DNA of 64,000 nt, from positions 682,001 through 746,000 of the forward strand of contig CANTFK010000983.1 of the NCBI GenBank assembly GCA_947646735.1, written 5' to 3'. Source of the stretch: Peronospora farinosa (Eukaryota > Oomycota > Peronosporomycetes > Peronosporales > Peronosporaceae). The translations under genes and the position numbers were made by a program. Under the pieces are notes generated by a model, which saw only the letters and a list, made by a program, of their open reading frames with translations, did no database searches and was not told the DNA's origin. The stretch's first letter is position 1. Every line of letters starts with the position of its first letter. This document shows positions 22,033 to 33,779 of this stretch, one piece after another.

Positions 22033-22486
22033 TGTAACAGGGTGAGTCCGTTACATATTATTGACACGTATATGAAGTGTCAATATGATTACTACTATAG
22101 CTCATAATATTAGACAATATTATATTTACTTATAATATTGTCCTCGCATCTCCTTGAAGTTGGAGATGCCCTCAAATTGATTGATATAGGCCACTATATC
22201 AACCAACGCGCTGACCAATGACCGATGGACGCGCGCAATGAGTGGAGGGCAAGTTGTCAACTTGCATAGTTGTAGTTTAATATAGCTAACACAGGTTATA
22301 ACAGATTAGTTTTATTAGATAGTAAGCTATATTATATACAGTTTTTTATTTATCGTCTCAGATAAGACATTTTTTTATCAATTATCTTCCCCTGTTCACG
22401 TGTACATAAAGTAATGAGGCACCTGCTTTACTGTCATCATTGAAGGTAGATTATACTCTGAGCGTAAAATAAGAGGGTGCCCCACT
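22033..22486 (+). repeat. A1 3' LTR
   Basis: Begins TGTAACAGGGTGAG and matches the 5' LTR to AGAGGGTGCCCC; the last few bases differ (CACTAAA against CATTACA). The two LTRs differ at many sites, so A1 is clearly older than the B insertion. Confidence 0.85.
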
Positions 22487-22489
22487 AAA

Positions 22490-23832
22490 AATGTTGTCCC
22501 AGATTGTTTCAAGCTCCTTTTTCATGAGCAAGCAATTGCCATTCGTGGAGTTCGCTATTAATAATAGTTTTCACGCCAGTACGAAAGAAAAAACTTCTTA
22601 CATTAACGGACTGCGCCATCCTTGGACGCCATTCTCGTTCGTGCGCAGCCCTAGTCTTAGTGGGGGGGGCCCTCACTCCGCTTGGTGCGAATGCCAAAGA
22701 GGGTCAAGGTTGCCCCAGTGACACTGCTAGTTTAGCATTGGTCACGGCACCTATAGGTGTCAATGAGGAGGCACGGCAAGAAATGCCTATGCTCCTTGAT
22801 GATGACACTATCGTGTTATCAACAGCGTCGACCCATGAACGACCTCTTGGAGACGTCATAGGCGAGCTGGATGCTAAAAGCGTGGGAGAAGCTCAGCGCT
22901 TTGTGGATGAGCGATTAGCCATCACACGTAAAGTCCGTGAAGCAATGGCAAGCGCACAGGACAATCAAAAAACAATATGCAGACCAGCATGATCGCAAAA
23001 ACAATGAACACTTAAGTGTGAGGGACAAAGTGCTATTAAGTACTGCTGCCCTACCTACAATTCTATTTCTGCACTACCTGGTACTACTACTAAGCTATTG
23101 CCCCGATTCATTGGGCCCTTTACAGTGGTTGAAGAAGTTGGAGACCTAAATTATAGGCTAACTCTCCCACCGTATATGAAGACGCACCCCGTATTTTACG
23201 TGGGTCGTCTGAAACGGTATGTTGATCCAGAAGAGATCACATATCCGCATCGGTCTAACGAGACCGATGGTGACGCCGACTGTGAGTCGAGCGTCGCGAC
23301 CGATCAGGCGACGAGGAAGCCGAGAGGCTCCCCGTGTATGAACGAGGCGATAGAGAACTCAGCGATTGAGGAGAACTCTGCGCTTGACGCGTGTCTCTCA
23401 TCACCAGTCGCTCTTAAATGTCCTAATGGGTCTTCAGGCGGTCATACCCCTGACGGTCCCTCGTCCTCACATCGCGCAGATCCAAAGTCAGTCTCGAGAC
23501 TTGACTCTCGAGATCTGCCACCTGCCTCTTCAGCGCAGCGGTCTCAGCCTGCGACGGAACAGCAGCAGGGTAGGCAGCCGCGAGTAGGTGGGCGTATTCG
23601 CCACTCCTATCGGGCGTCACCTGTGTTGATGGACACGGAAGGGAATACGCGCTTCCTTGTTGGAAGGCTGTTGGCCCACCGGTTTGTAAAACGAAAGCTC
23701 CAAATCCTGGTCCAGTGGAAGGGTTACCCAACGAGCTTTGACTCATGGGAGTCTGTGGACGCTTTGCGCGTTGACGTGCCTGGGCTGGTGGCTGCTTATG
23801 TGAAGCAGCACCAGCTGGCTTCTTTCTGCTAG
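22490..23832 (+). pseudogene. E1 integrase C-terminus, GPF/Y and chromodomain
   Basis: A 5'-truncated gypsy element of family E. The integrase end is visible at 22540-22650 (LPFVEFAINNSFHAST), then an acidic linker. At 23098-23832 a long frame has RFIGPFTVVEEVGDLNYRL, KTHPVFYVGRLKRYV and a chromodomain (RFLVGRLLAHRFVKRK, LVQWKGYPTSFDSWES). The upstream part needs frame changes; the 245-codon end is open. The antisense ORF lies on the other strand from 23423. Confidence 0.8.
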
Positions 23833-24700
23833 GTCCGGAAGGACTAGCAGAAGAAGCGTGGCGAGAATTAATTGGGGGTCGCTTACCACCCAAAATTTCA
23901 TGCGCACGCTTCATGGCGAAGCTGATTCGCTGCGACCGTTGTTTCGTTGCATCTACATGCAACGTTACACGGCGCCGAATCTCAGCTTCATATTCGTTGG
24001 CTGTCTCGTTAAAACGCAGCACAACTGGAATTGGGAAAGCACGACCAAGTGCTTTGCCCTGCTTTTTCCACAAAGGAAAGACGCTATAGAATCTATGAGC
24101 GTCTATAGTGGCACGCTGCAAACGCGATGCGCTAGACCCATCTGAGTGCATCCACTCAGATGGAGGTGGCATTGGTGGCAAGCTACCACTCACGTAGCCG
24201 CCCTCGCGACGGCGGGGTAGTGAGGCCGAAGGTGTACTTGATGGAGCTTTAAGCTCACACTCACCTGAGTCTGACTCTCCATTATGGAGTGTCAAGACAC
24301 TAGCCTAAGGATTCACATCAGATTGAGTCGCAACTGCTTGTTTCGAAGTAGCGCGCTCAGTATTAGTCGTTGCGCTCGTAGGCGCAGGCGACGAGGCTTT
24401 ACCTTCACTTGCAGGAAGCATAGAAGCTTCCTCAAGGACGGGTGCCTCAAATGATGGGGACATATGTCCCATCAATGCACTACGCTCATCGCCACTTTGA
24501 GGTGTTGGCAATGGCGTGCTCTCATTGTAGTCTACAATGAGAGATGGATCTTCATCCACATTATGATGAGATGGAAGATTCGTCTCAGTGCCTGAAGCAC
24601 CTTGCGACGGCTGCGATAAATCGCGGCGCGTGCGCTTAGTGCTGGACTGCATGGGTGCCTTTGCAGGCGACCCATAAGACTTACCACGTTTCGGTGGCAT
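23423..24700 (-). CDS. E1 antisense ORF, one in-frame TAG
   Basis: The ATG at 24700-24698 (MPPKRGKSYGSPAKAP) lies 106 nt inside the LTR. The frame stays open for 426 codons except for one TAG at 24307-24305. The N-terminal third is basic and then Ser/Thr/Pro-rich. A middle part (HRFYSVFPLWKKQGKALG, PVVLRFNETANEYEAEIRRR) looks folded. The C-terminus is a potential coiled coil (ETAALKRQVADLESQVSRL). The last 410 nt are antisense to the integrase linker and chromodomain. No known domain is recognised. The stop may be a lesion or read through. Confidence 0.6.
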
Positions 24701-24793
24701 GAGAATTGAGTAGACTAAGCGGCGCGTTTATAACGGCTCGCAAGTCTCTCTGTCTCCTAGGCGATGTTTTACAAAATGTAAAAACTCGTTCTA

Positions 24794-24806
24794 AAACGGG
24801 AGATGG
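24794..24806 (+). promoter_or_regulatory. E1 polypurine tract
   Basis: A mostly purine run (AAAACGGGAGATGG) ending at the first base of the E1 LTR; position and composition fit a polypurine tract. Confidence 0.5.
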
Positions 24807-25396
24807 TGTAACAGGGCATCTAATTACAAGTACTCGTTAAGTATGCGATACTTAACGGGCAGGTCTTAAAAGGTACGTAAGTACTTTAGACCTTTCGCTC
24901 GGGTGAGACACACCATGTGTCACACCCTTGCGTATGTGATATACACTAGGTGTATTCACATTGATAGGGATGACGCCCAGCTGGGACTAGGCGTCATCAA
25001 ATGACGTCAGTCAGTTACGTCATTGAGCGAGCTTAAATATATTTAAGCTCGCACGTTGGGATGCGCATCTATAGAGATAGCACCCATCATTACATATTAA
25101 CCTATCAGCAGTTAGATTTATATTTAGTTATAATTCATTAAAATAGCTCAGTCTTGAATTTGCTAACACCGAAGCACCACGCACGAGAAGCTGAAAAGGC
25201 TTCTGCGTGACGTCGGTGCCTTCTTGTTAAGAAGCTCGTTGCACTCTCGCTAAAGCGAGAGGAAACTGGTGGTACGAGTCGACCAACCACACAACCACCC
25301 TCGCAAGCGAAGGTAAGACGGTCTAACTGCTTCCTCGCTTGTGCTGAAGGTGTGTGCTAGTAGCACGAGGCAACTTTGTAGAAGTGCCCGTCTACA
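24807..25396 (+). repeat. E1 3' LTR
   Basis: 590 bp, TGTAACAGGGC...CGTCTACA, matching 32028-32610 and, inverted, 36938-37195. It contains inverted repeats, e.g. TGACGCC...GGCGTCA and GAGCTTAAATATATTTAAGCTC. Confidence 0.75.
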
Positions 25397-25464
25397 GTGC
25401 TACATTTTTGTAACAAATGCTTTACGTTTACAAAAAGTAAATTACCGTCAATCGATTAACGCGA

Positions 25465-25689
25465 TTGATGCAAGCTAGGAAGCTGCCCAAAAGAACCTGG
25501 AATGACAGTATCAGTATCATTGCGGTAGCGGGAACAGAAAATTTCCCCGATCAATTTTTGCTACAGTATATCTGCGATAGGTTGACTCCAGAGATGAGAC
25601 GAGCGATGTTTTCTCGTCTAAATAGGCATCGCAGAGACCATTTGAGACAAGCATGGGAACTAGCGGATTTCGTGAGTACATTCGAATAA
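25465..25689 (+). pseudogene. Copia gag fragment
   Basis: A short frame with a helical gag-like segment (QFLLQYICDRLTPEMRRAMFSRLNRHRR). Typical copia gag continues to a zinc knuckle; only a degraded one can be guessed downstream (about 25800-25860). Confidence 0.5.
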
Positions 25690-27456
25690 TTAGCGAACGT
25701 GGACAGTGGAGCGAGAACCCCACTACGGTCGCAGTTATGATCGTGGTGGCATCAGGAACGTAGAAAGTACCGTGAGGCCAAATAAAAAGAAAAGTTGCTA
25801 CTAATGCAACGAGGTTAGTCACTTTAAGCGAGACTACAAGAAGGAAGATGACTCCTGCACGATGCATTTGTGCTACGTGTATCATGTGGCTATGGGCCTC
25901 GAGGCAGATGTGGATCTTAGACAGTGTTGCAAGCCGGTATCTGATCATGGACTCGAAAATGCTAGTGGGTGTAAAAGCCTGTGACGACTCGTGCGAAGTT
26001 ACCGACGTCCAGACATTCATGGTCAGCAAGGTGGGAGTTAAACTTGCGTGTGAGTGTAGATGGCGAGCAATGGCAGGTTACAGTCAGCAATGTGTACTAT
26101 GCGTAATGTCTGGCGCACGACTTACTCTCGTACTGCGAAGTGGGAATATAAGGTGTGGTGTTGTCGTACACTATAACCGAAAACGATATCTCAAACTGTA
26201 TAGCGATGGAGCGAAAGCGTTTGAAGTCATGCAAGAAAGTAATGTACCGGTAAAAAAAATTAGGCAGCTTTTACACTGGCAGTTCCACACTGACAGCCAA
26301 AAGTGACGTGGTTTTGGAGCCGTGTGCTCAAATAATTTTAATATCGATAGGGGGTAAAAAAGTGTACACTGTTGAATTTGCACAAACGATTGTGCCACCT
26401 CGCTTTCGATACGTTAAAAAGATGACTGACGCATTGAAATAAGAGATTAAGTTGATCGATCGCTGCCGTCCCGACTGTCTCTCCAGCGCGCAAGGGAAGA
26501 AGTCGAAGAGTGCCCAGTCAAAACAAGACACTGGGGAGTACTCCCCAATCGATTGCGTTGGAGAACTTTTATACAGCGATATTTAGGGTTCAATGACGCT
26601 CATATGACAGAAACAAGAATCTCTATGTGGTAAACTTCATTGATCACGCCTCCAGCTTCTGCCGAGTGTTCGTGACCAGGAACTAAGACCAGTCTGCAAA
26701 GATATTTATACATTTCTTGGCTCGGTCTTCGAGAGGTTGTGTGAACGCAAGGTACACGTGTTACGTACAGACGAAGGAGGTTTGTAAAAGTGTGTTGGTC
26801 GGTTCTGAAAGTCTAAAGGAGTTATACGACAGGCTTAAAAGGTACAATATGCCTCGTACGCTCTCAGCTGCAGTAAAATTAGTGCGAACCGGGAAGTATG
26901 TCACAACTAGAGGTATTGACAGAAAAAACGCCAAATATATCCGGCATCGTCGTTTTTTAAAGCCCATGTACCGTCTACCGCAGCCTTATGGAGAAAATTA
27001 TAGAGCCTTGGGCGTAGTTTGGCATAATTATTAAAAAACACGACGAGGCGAATGATCACAGGGCCTACAAACTTCGCGACCGACAAATGTCAAGACTCTG
27101 GATGGAGATGGAGCCGTCACCTGCAGAAACAACTCTGACGTAAAGACCTGACATTCGAGCAATCGGTTCTGGACCGCGAGGAAGTCGGCAAGCTGAAGGA
27201 GCAGCTTAACACAACATCGAATGGCAGCGACACTGCAGAGCAGAAGGAGATGCACCGCGGCGAGAAGTAAAAAAAAAGGGTGGCATGTCAAGGAAAGGGA
27301 TCGCTTAAGCAAGTCGTGCCGTGTGGACCGTATTGTTGGAGACACCAAGGCAGTTAAAGTGGAGGAGACATCGGTGAGACGAATGGTCACGAGGTACATG
27401 GTTACAAAGCGTTTTCTCGTTCCCACGATCACCGTGATGACGGACAACGTAAAGCG

Positions 27457-28486
27457 ATGCAATCATCACGCTCAGGCGATTGGCAGAACGCAATGACTGC
27501 CGAGATTTTTTTCCTTGATACCAACAGTACCTGGGAGGTCGTGCCGAAACCTTCAGGATTGAAAATGTTGCACTATAAATGTTTTTTTTTAAAAAAGCGC
27601 CATGCTGACGGCACGGTGGAACGGGAAAAGGCGAGACGGGTTGTTTGAGGAAGCGAGCAATCTCATTGAATTATTTTTACCATTATGTTTAGTGCAGTAG
27701 TGAAGATGATGATTGCGAAGATAGTTTTGGCGCTCGAAAAGGTGTGGCGAGTCCCCCGTGACACGGCGACGTTCAGAACGTATACGTGAAGGCCGAGGAG
27801 GAAGACGACCTGGAGATGTTTTTGTACCTTTCCCAAGGTATGGTAGTGGAAATGATCAAGCTTAAGGTAGCTGATCAAGGCGACATAGGCCAATTAGCGT
27901 TAAGATTGAAGAGCAGTCTCTACGCCCTGAAATAGGCTGGAAGACTCGGGGGCGAGCGCCTGCACGAAACGCTCGTGGAATGGGGTTTCGTGCAGTGTTA
28001 CAATGACAGCTATTTTTATCACAAGTGGAGCACTTTCGAGACCACGATGGTCGATGTGGATGTGGATAGCCTAATGGTAAAAAGTAAAAAAATGACTATC
28101 GTTGATCAGTTCTTTTGAGACGTGCGCGTGCTAGAGGTGAAGGATCTAGGAGTGGTGACGAATTTTCTAGAAATGAGGGTAGCGTGCGTCAAATACAAAG
28201 GATTATGATTGAGCAAGAACAGTGCATTGAAGAGCTACTCGTTATAACCGGACTTGAGCTGGAAAAAAACCCTTACGAACACCAATTGGCGAGTATCAAG
28301 ACAGTGAAGGCAAGGACGATCTTCTACCTGGGGGAAAGCAATGGAAAGATTAAGAAAACGATAATAGCCGCATTTCACTCCTTGATCGAAAGCCTTCTGT
28401 GGCTTGCGCGCTGCACAAGATTGGACATCGCGTTTGCCTTGCATCGATCCACACGCGTCGCGCGTGTGAGATTAACGATGGGCTAA
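27457..28486 (+). pseudogene. Copia reverse transcriptase fragment
   Basis: Starts with the copia RT entry motif (NAMTAEIFFLDTNSTWEVVPKP) and KxRHADGTVEREKARRVV, then breaks up. Later pieces resemble the thumb and connection region (LLWLARCTRLDIAFALH). Too many stops to be functional. Confidence 0.65.
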
Positions 28487-28639
28487 GCGGATCATAAAAT
28501 ATATGAAGGAAACACTGAAGTTAACGTTTCAGATGATGAAGATGATGATATAACCAAGGATCGAAGAGTATCACTAGAAGGCTAAAGCGACGCTGATCAC
28601 GCCCAGCGTACCGCAAGAATCGTAAGGCTGAGTTTTAAC

Positions 28640-29020
28640 GTGCTGTGTATGAACGAAATGATCGTGTGGTGGATTTGCAAAAAAGAAGCACGTGTGGCTT
28701 TGTATACGATGGAAGCGAAGTTTGTAGCAGGCTATGTCGTAGCGAGTGAACTACTGGGAATGTTTGAGCTACCTGATGAGGTTGGAATCAAGATAAAAGC
28801 CCTAATGATGCTGCACATCGACAATAGGAGGCTATTAAACATATTATCAGTAAGGACAGCTCGGGAAAGGCGATCAACATCGCAGTGCGACACAAATTTT
28901 GTAAAGAATCTTAGCAAGAAAGGCTTAATCAAATGGGTATACTTCGAGTCTAGAACGACGCGGGATGACTTGCTCAACGAGCCATTCTTGTTACGCGGCT
29001 ACGCGAATTGCGCAAGTTAA
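28640..29020 (+). pseudogene. Copia RNase H fragment
   Basis: VWWICKKEARVALYTMEAKFVAGYV corresponds to the copia SxKQ..VALSTxEAEY motif. LHIDNRRLLNIL and FVKNLSKKGLIKWVYFES follow in order, with the DLLNEPF end. Open for 126 codons. Confidence 0.7.
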
Positions 29021-29922
29021 TGTCTCCAGTGTGAGGACATCCCGGGATGACTATTGTAACGGCGCGACGCTTGGAGAACAGCGACTGCTGGAGTGCAGAG
29101 ACTGCTCATGAACAGGTGTCTGCTCGCTGTGTACACTATAGAGTCGTAGGTAACGGAAAGATACGAGCGTGACAGGATAAAGCCGTCTAATATAACTATA
29201 AATCTACATGTATCTTTTTAGGCAAAACTAGACTTGATGTGCATCTTAGATGTCAGATGGAGTAGATAAGCCTTTTGAGTAGCTAGATATGCAGATTATA
29301 CATACTCAAACAAAGCTCAGCGGATAAAACGGTAGACTGGCAGCATAAGAGTCATTTTTTGCATAGCTCAATCTTGCCCAGATGAAGCAACCCAAGAAAT
29401 TACAAACGTAAGAATCAGATCGGAATCATCGCTGGATGCTAACTAAATTTTATCAGTGAATGCGTTAATATAGGCTCGTAATGACAACAATCGTCAAACT
29501 CTTACGAATCTCAAAGCGGAGAAGAGAAGCGTGAAGATGTTAAATTTTATTGCTTGGAAGCATCATGTTTACTCGGTACAGGAGTTGTACAATCTAGAAT
29601 ATTTAGATTAGCTTAGGAAGTTGTGGCGCCAATTACCAGAGAAAGCAGTGGCAAATTATGCCGCCTTCATACCTTTCGCTTATGGGCGAAAGAAAGAACA
29701 CAAAGTTATTAAGCTTACTGAAGATAACAGCTCAGACGTCTCTGGTATTACTAAAAACGCCCGAGGAGAAGTCCAATGCTGCTACAGCTGACAACGTCTA
29801 AAAGCAAAGAAACCTTATTGCTCATGATGACGAATCAAGGTTGACAGAAACTTAATGCGCTTAAGTTAGTCGAGTTGCCAGCGCCACGAGACTTATACAC
29901 TCTGAAATGTTAGAATGTAGGT
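29021..29922. other. No gene seen (copia 3' flank)
   Basis: AT-rich sequence after the copia RNase H. A copia LTR could lie here but I could not find its second copy. No open frame of note. Confidence 0.4.
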
Positions 29923-30009
29923 TGTGGTAAAGTCGATTGAATTTTTTTGTTTAAGCTCTTTTAACAATTTGCTCAATAGTTCCGGAGCCGAGTTATCGGG
30001 ACTTTTCTC

Positions 30010-30145
30010 GCCAACGGTTGGATCCTTTCCCCATAACGGTTGGATTTCTTTCCCATAACGTCTGAATCCCTTTCCCATAACGGCTGGATACCCTTTCCCA
30101 TAACGGTCGGATCCCTTTTTCATAACGGTTGGATCACTGTTCCCC
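30010..30145. repeat. D1 array 1
   Basis: About six imperfect copies of a roughly 22-bp unit, CCCATAACGGTTGGATCCCTTT, near the LTR start (U3). Confidence 0.75.
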
Positions 30146-30689
30146 ATTACCATTAAGGTACTTAATAAAATGACTTATTGGGTGTATCGAAATCAATTAT
30201 ATTCATGAAAGATCGAATGGAAGTACCGTTGATCCAAGATCGTTTATTCGCTGGTTCAATAAGGCGAGTAAAGAAGGGATCAATGGTATCGAAGACGATG
30301 ATAATATGGATCGAAACATACTTAAGGTGAAGATACGTGGCATGGATCACATTCCCAAATTATATTGAATTATCATGGAATAGGTCACCGTTTAGATTAT
30401 ACTTGATTCCAGTATCAATTTAATCCAATTCAATGTATTATAATTGTACGGATTTTACTATAATGTGGAATCGTGGAATTCCGCAAAGTGTGGATCGCGG
30501 CAACAATAAATTGTAATGGACAAGTCACGATTCAGGATACATATTGTATCGCTACCGAGATTGGATAGCACTGTGATTCAAGTCTGGATCGTACCGCAAT
30601 CTTAGTATTCAGGTGGACCCGCGATCCGTGATTCTGTTATTTCACTGTGGAAGAGCGAGTAAGCAAATTTTCGTAAGTGTAGGTCGCGA

Positions 30690-30910
30690 TCCAAGTTATG
30701 TGGACCACACATCAAGGATCGACCGCGATCTGCCTCAGAACCAAAATCCGACTCAGAACCGCGATCCAACTCAGAACCGAGAACCGGAGCAGATCGCAAT
30801 TCAGTCCAGATATGCGGTCCGAAGTAGATCTCGATCCAGTTCACAAGAGTCACGCATTATGGGTCGACCGCGATCCTGAACTGATACGCGATCTAATTCA
30901 GATTGCGATC
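30690..30910. repeat. D1 array 2 (GCGATCC repeats)
   Basis: Several short imperfect copies around CGCGATCCxACTCAGAAC. D2 has a much longer version, so the array varies between copies. Confidence 0.7.
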
Positions 30911-31691
30911 CAAGAATAAGGCAAGATCGCCAGTAAAAGGGAACGGTGAAGGTGACAAGTCTGATCCGGCGGACCGCGATCCGATACTAACAATGGTATT
31001 AGATCCGATCGAGGTAGCGATCCAGATCGCGGCGATATTGGAGTGGACCACATGACAAAATCTGATTTTTTCGAAAGGGTGAAACGTGGTGATAGATCCT
31101 GGACTACAGATAGGCAGAATTGTAGGTTTTGAGTTTTGAATGATTAACCCTAAACAGAGTTCAATTTTACTTCTAATACACGTGTCGACTTCTCTTCCGG
31201 GATGGAATCTTTGGCCACCCGACGTCTCGAGGAAGCCTACACACTACGCAAGTCATATCCCTGGATTTTTTGGCCAGGGATTGCAAGAACTCTCAACACA
31301 ACTCAACTGCGATCGGACGCAGATAAAACACGTAGGACAAGGCGAAGCAAGTGCAGGACGGATCAAGTGGTCAGAAGGTTCTGCTCAAGTGGTCAGAAGA
31401 TTCAAGCTTCGTTTTATTGGATAACCGTGATCGATTGGGAAGATCACACCAAGTTCTCGGTTTATCTTGTGAAGATTTCCACAAGAAACCAAACCTCCTA
31501 TCCCTAACCCAATTAGGATCAACATCAACTCAAGTCCACCGAGAAGAGAGCAACCCGCCCTACCGACGGGTACACAAGGTGAGGAAGGCTTTATACACGG
31601 AATCGGGGTACCCCCTCCGTTAGTTGGTCTCCCGGGCGCCAGTGGAGAGTCAAAATCGCATCAGCAATTTTGCGAATCCCACTCCACCACA

Positions 31692-32027
31692 AGGCCTTCG
31701 GACCATAATGCGTCTGGCACGCGTCCGGAAGTAAAGTCTTGGTGTCATGCGTTCTTATTTATCTACAAGGAAACTTAAAAAGTAAGAAATAAGCCACAGG
31801 TTTTTCTTAAGGCTGCGTTGAAGAAGATTTGTAAATTGACAAACTGAAGCTCATTAGCAATAAATAAAGGACTCAGCAAAAGGTTTGGATGTTAAGCTTA
31901 AAGAGCAGCTCATGCGGTGCGGCGTTGACCTTAACCAGCATAATCACTACCTTTTGCATACTACATATCCACACGAGACTAAGAGAAACACAGACATGTA
32001 CGATGGTCCTACAGCGTACCCTGTCTG
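31692..32027. other. No gene seen
   Basis: Flank between D1 and the E2 LTR; no motif recognised. Confidence 0.4.
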
Positions 32028-32610
32028 TGCGTAACGGGCTAAACTATGCCCATATGTTATGCGTACGTCACATATTGCATATCCCAACAAGGTACGTGAG
32101 TACTTAAGATCTTTCACTTGGGTGAGACACACCAATGTGGCCTACTCTCGTGTTTTAATACACACTAGGTGAATTCGCATTGAAGGTGCTGACGCCAGTT
32201 GGGACTAGGCGTCATTGTGACGTCACAGAAGGATGTCATCAGCGAGCTTTATTATATATTCTCGCCGCGTAGGGATGCGCATTTTAAGAGACGCGCATTC
32301 AACCAATGCATCTATTGATTAATCAGTAATTAAATTTAAATTTACTTATTTCCGTTATTGTAAATTAGTCTTTAACTTGTAAATAACAACGCGCTAACGT
32401 TCCGGAAGACTTTTACAGCTTCCGCGACGTAGTCTAGCGTTTGTTCCTGAATTCATTTGTTCGAGTCGCTTCGGCGACCGACAATCCCTTGCGGCAACCG
32501 GCAACCTTGTCACAGCACGAAATGTAAGACGGTCTAATCTCACCTCGCTTGTGAAAGGAAGAGTATGGTTGCTTGTAGTACGTGGAAGCTTGTTCAAGCG
32601 CCGGTCTACA
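32028..32610 (+). repeat. E2 5' LTR
   Basis: Matches E1 LTR from TG(C)GTAACGGGC to CGGTCTACA with many substitutions. The following CAATAGCACTAG looks like a mutated form of the TGGTAGCACTT primer site seen in A and C. Confidence 0.65.
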
Positions 32611-32666
32611 GTCAATAGCACTAGTAGTCCTTTCCACGACCCGTCTCTCTTAGCGAGCGTGTGAGT

Positions 32667-33640
32667 GAGGATGAGCCTTGATTCAGATTGGGACCAATTT
32701 TCCCACTCTTCTAACCTCATAGGAAGTTGGCTGAGCATTTGGCCCAGGGACTTGGTGAACAAGCTCTGAACAACCTCTTGTAAAGTCCAACTGAGCAACA
32801 TATTGCTCAGTTGGAGAAGTTTAAGGCGTTTGTGCTCGGACAGCGTAGAGACGCGTCTCAGGCACATGGCCTTGATGCGGGTGAGCTCATCAGTAAGACT
32901 CAGGATGAGCTTAGGCTTGAGCAGGCACGTAATGAGGAGCTCAACAGAACTGTTGAGACGATTTCTGCACGGTCTAATCAGCCAAGGCTTCTTCGGATGG
33001 AACCTCCGCAGTTTTAATGGGACTGCCCCACATACGATTGTCCACTGGCTTTTAGACGTGAAGCAATGCGGTATGGCGCATCTCATCGAAGACGACACCT
33101 GGATGGTGTCGTATGCCATGTCAAATTTGCGTGGCGAAGCGTGAGAGTGGGTTTACTCTACGCTTATGGCAAACGCTGATGCGTTTCCATCATGGGCGAT
33201 CTTTACGTTAAAGATTCGCTCCATGTACCAGCCGACTGGCAATGATGTATTACTTCAGATGCGATTCTTTGCAGCACGACAGACGAAACGATCTCTGCAA
33301 GAGTATGTGGAGGAAATGCGTTCGCTGTCTGCGTCCATTAATGTGAGTCCGATACCGGAACACATTAAGGTGCCTACGTTCATAAACGGACTACGGCACG
33401 GCCCATCGCGTCATGCTTTTTCAACATTTGCCAAAGACGATGGAGGAGACAATAAAAATTACTATGGTTGAGGAGCAATCCTACAACAGTGCCTCGGCGA
33501 CAGTTTATTATAAGCCGTCGGATGAGAAGTCGGATGCCACTCCAATGGAGTTAGGCAATGCAGTAATTGTCTGCTACAAGTGTGACAAGCGCGGCCATAT
33601 GATGGCTAGCTGTTATGCCAAACTTCTGCTAGTGCTAAGG
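32667..33640 (+). pseudogene. E2 gag
   Basis: Pieces of gag in several frames: an N-terminal helical part (AQLEKFKAFVLGQ, NEELNRTVETI), a capsid part at 33166-33471 (FFAARQTKRSLQEYVEEMRSL, VPTFINGLRHGPSRH) and a zinc knuckle CYKCDKRGHMMASC (CX2CX4HX4C) near 33570-33612. Stops at about 33016 and 33142 and a frame change near 33460 disrupt it. Confidence 0.72.
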
Positions 33641-33779
33641 CAGCCAGCAAGAAGGGTCCCTACCCAAAGGGAGGTGTACAAATCCAGCGTGCACGATGCA
33701 CGGGTTCAGCACCTGCCCGAGATGGTTCGTAAAATGTGGGAGTGCAGTAGGAGCGGGATGCCCTACTGTCGCGGACTCT

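Larger units (their letters stand above)
2522..22486 (+). mobile_element. Ty3/gypsy LTR retrotransposon A1, interrupted by element B
   Basis: Element A1 has a 5' LTR (2522-2970), a primer-binding site, gag with zinc knuckle, protease, RT, RNase H, integrase, GPF/Y region, chromodomain, an antisense ORF remnant, a polypurine tract and a 3' LTR (22033-22486). Element B splits the protease region at 4316-16454. Without B the element would be about 7.8 kb, a normal chromovirus size. All pol reading frames are broken by frameshifts and stops, so the copy cannot supply its own enzymes. No clear target-site duplication is seen; both flanks are other repeat debris. Family and boundaries are well supported by copy A2. 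Confidence 0.85.
25450..29020 (+). mobile_element. Decayed Ty1/copia retrotransposon
   Basis: Remnants occur in copia order. A gag piece is at 25465-25689 (QLLQY-like ICDRLTPEMRRAMFSRL). The protease box WILDSVASRYLI is near 25915 (Gly of DSGAS replaced by Val). The pre-integrase motif LNLHKRLCHLAFDTLKR is near 26365, and the integrase core YVVNFIDHASSFCRVFV near 26630. The RT start DWQNAMTAEIFFLDTN..TWEVV is at 27485. RNase H (YTMEAKFVAGYVVASE, DNRRLLNIL) is at 28640-29020. Stops and frameshifts occur throughout. The order protease-integrase-RT separates it from the gypsy elements. No LTRs were identified with confidence. Confidence 0.8.
29923..31691 (+). repeat. D1 solo LTR
   Basis: About 1.77 kb with ends TGTGGTAAAG...CTCCACCACA, matching D2 over its length. 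The last about 170 bp (ACCCGCC..ACCGACGGGTACACAAGG, GGGGTACCCCCTCCG) also match the reverse complement of the B LTR end, so D and B LTRs are related. Flanking tetramers are AGGT and AGGC, an imperfect possible target duplication. No internal coding region, so a solo LTR. Confidence 0.7.

Noticed and set aside
29310..29350. tRNA-like text (CTCAGCGGATAAAACGGTAGACTGGC)
   Set aside because: Resembles part of a D-arm and anticodon region, but I could not fold a full cloverleaf with a T-arm and acceptor stem.
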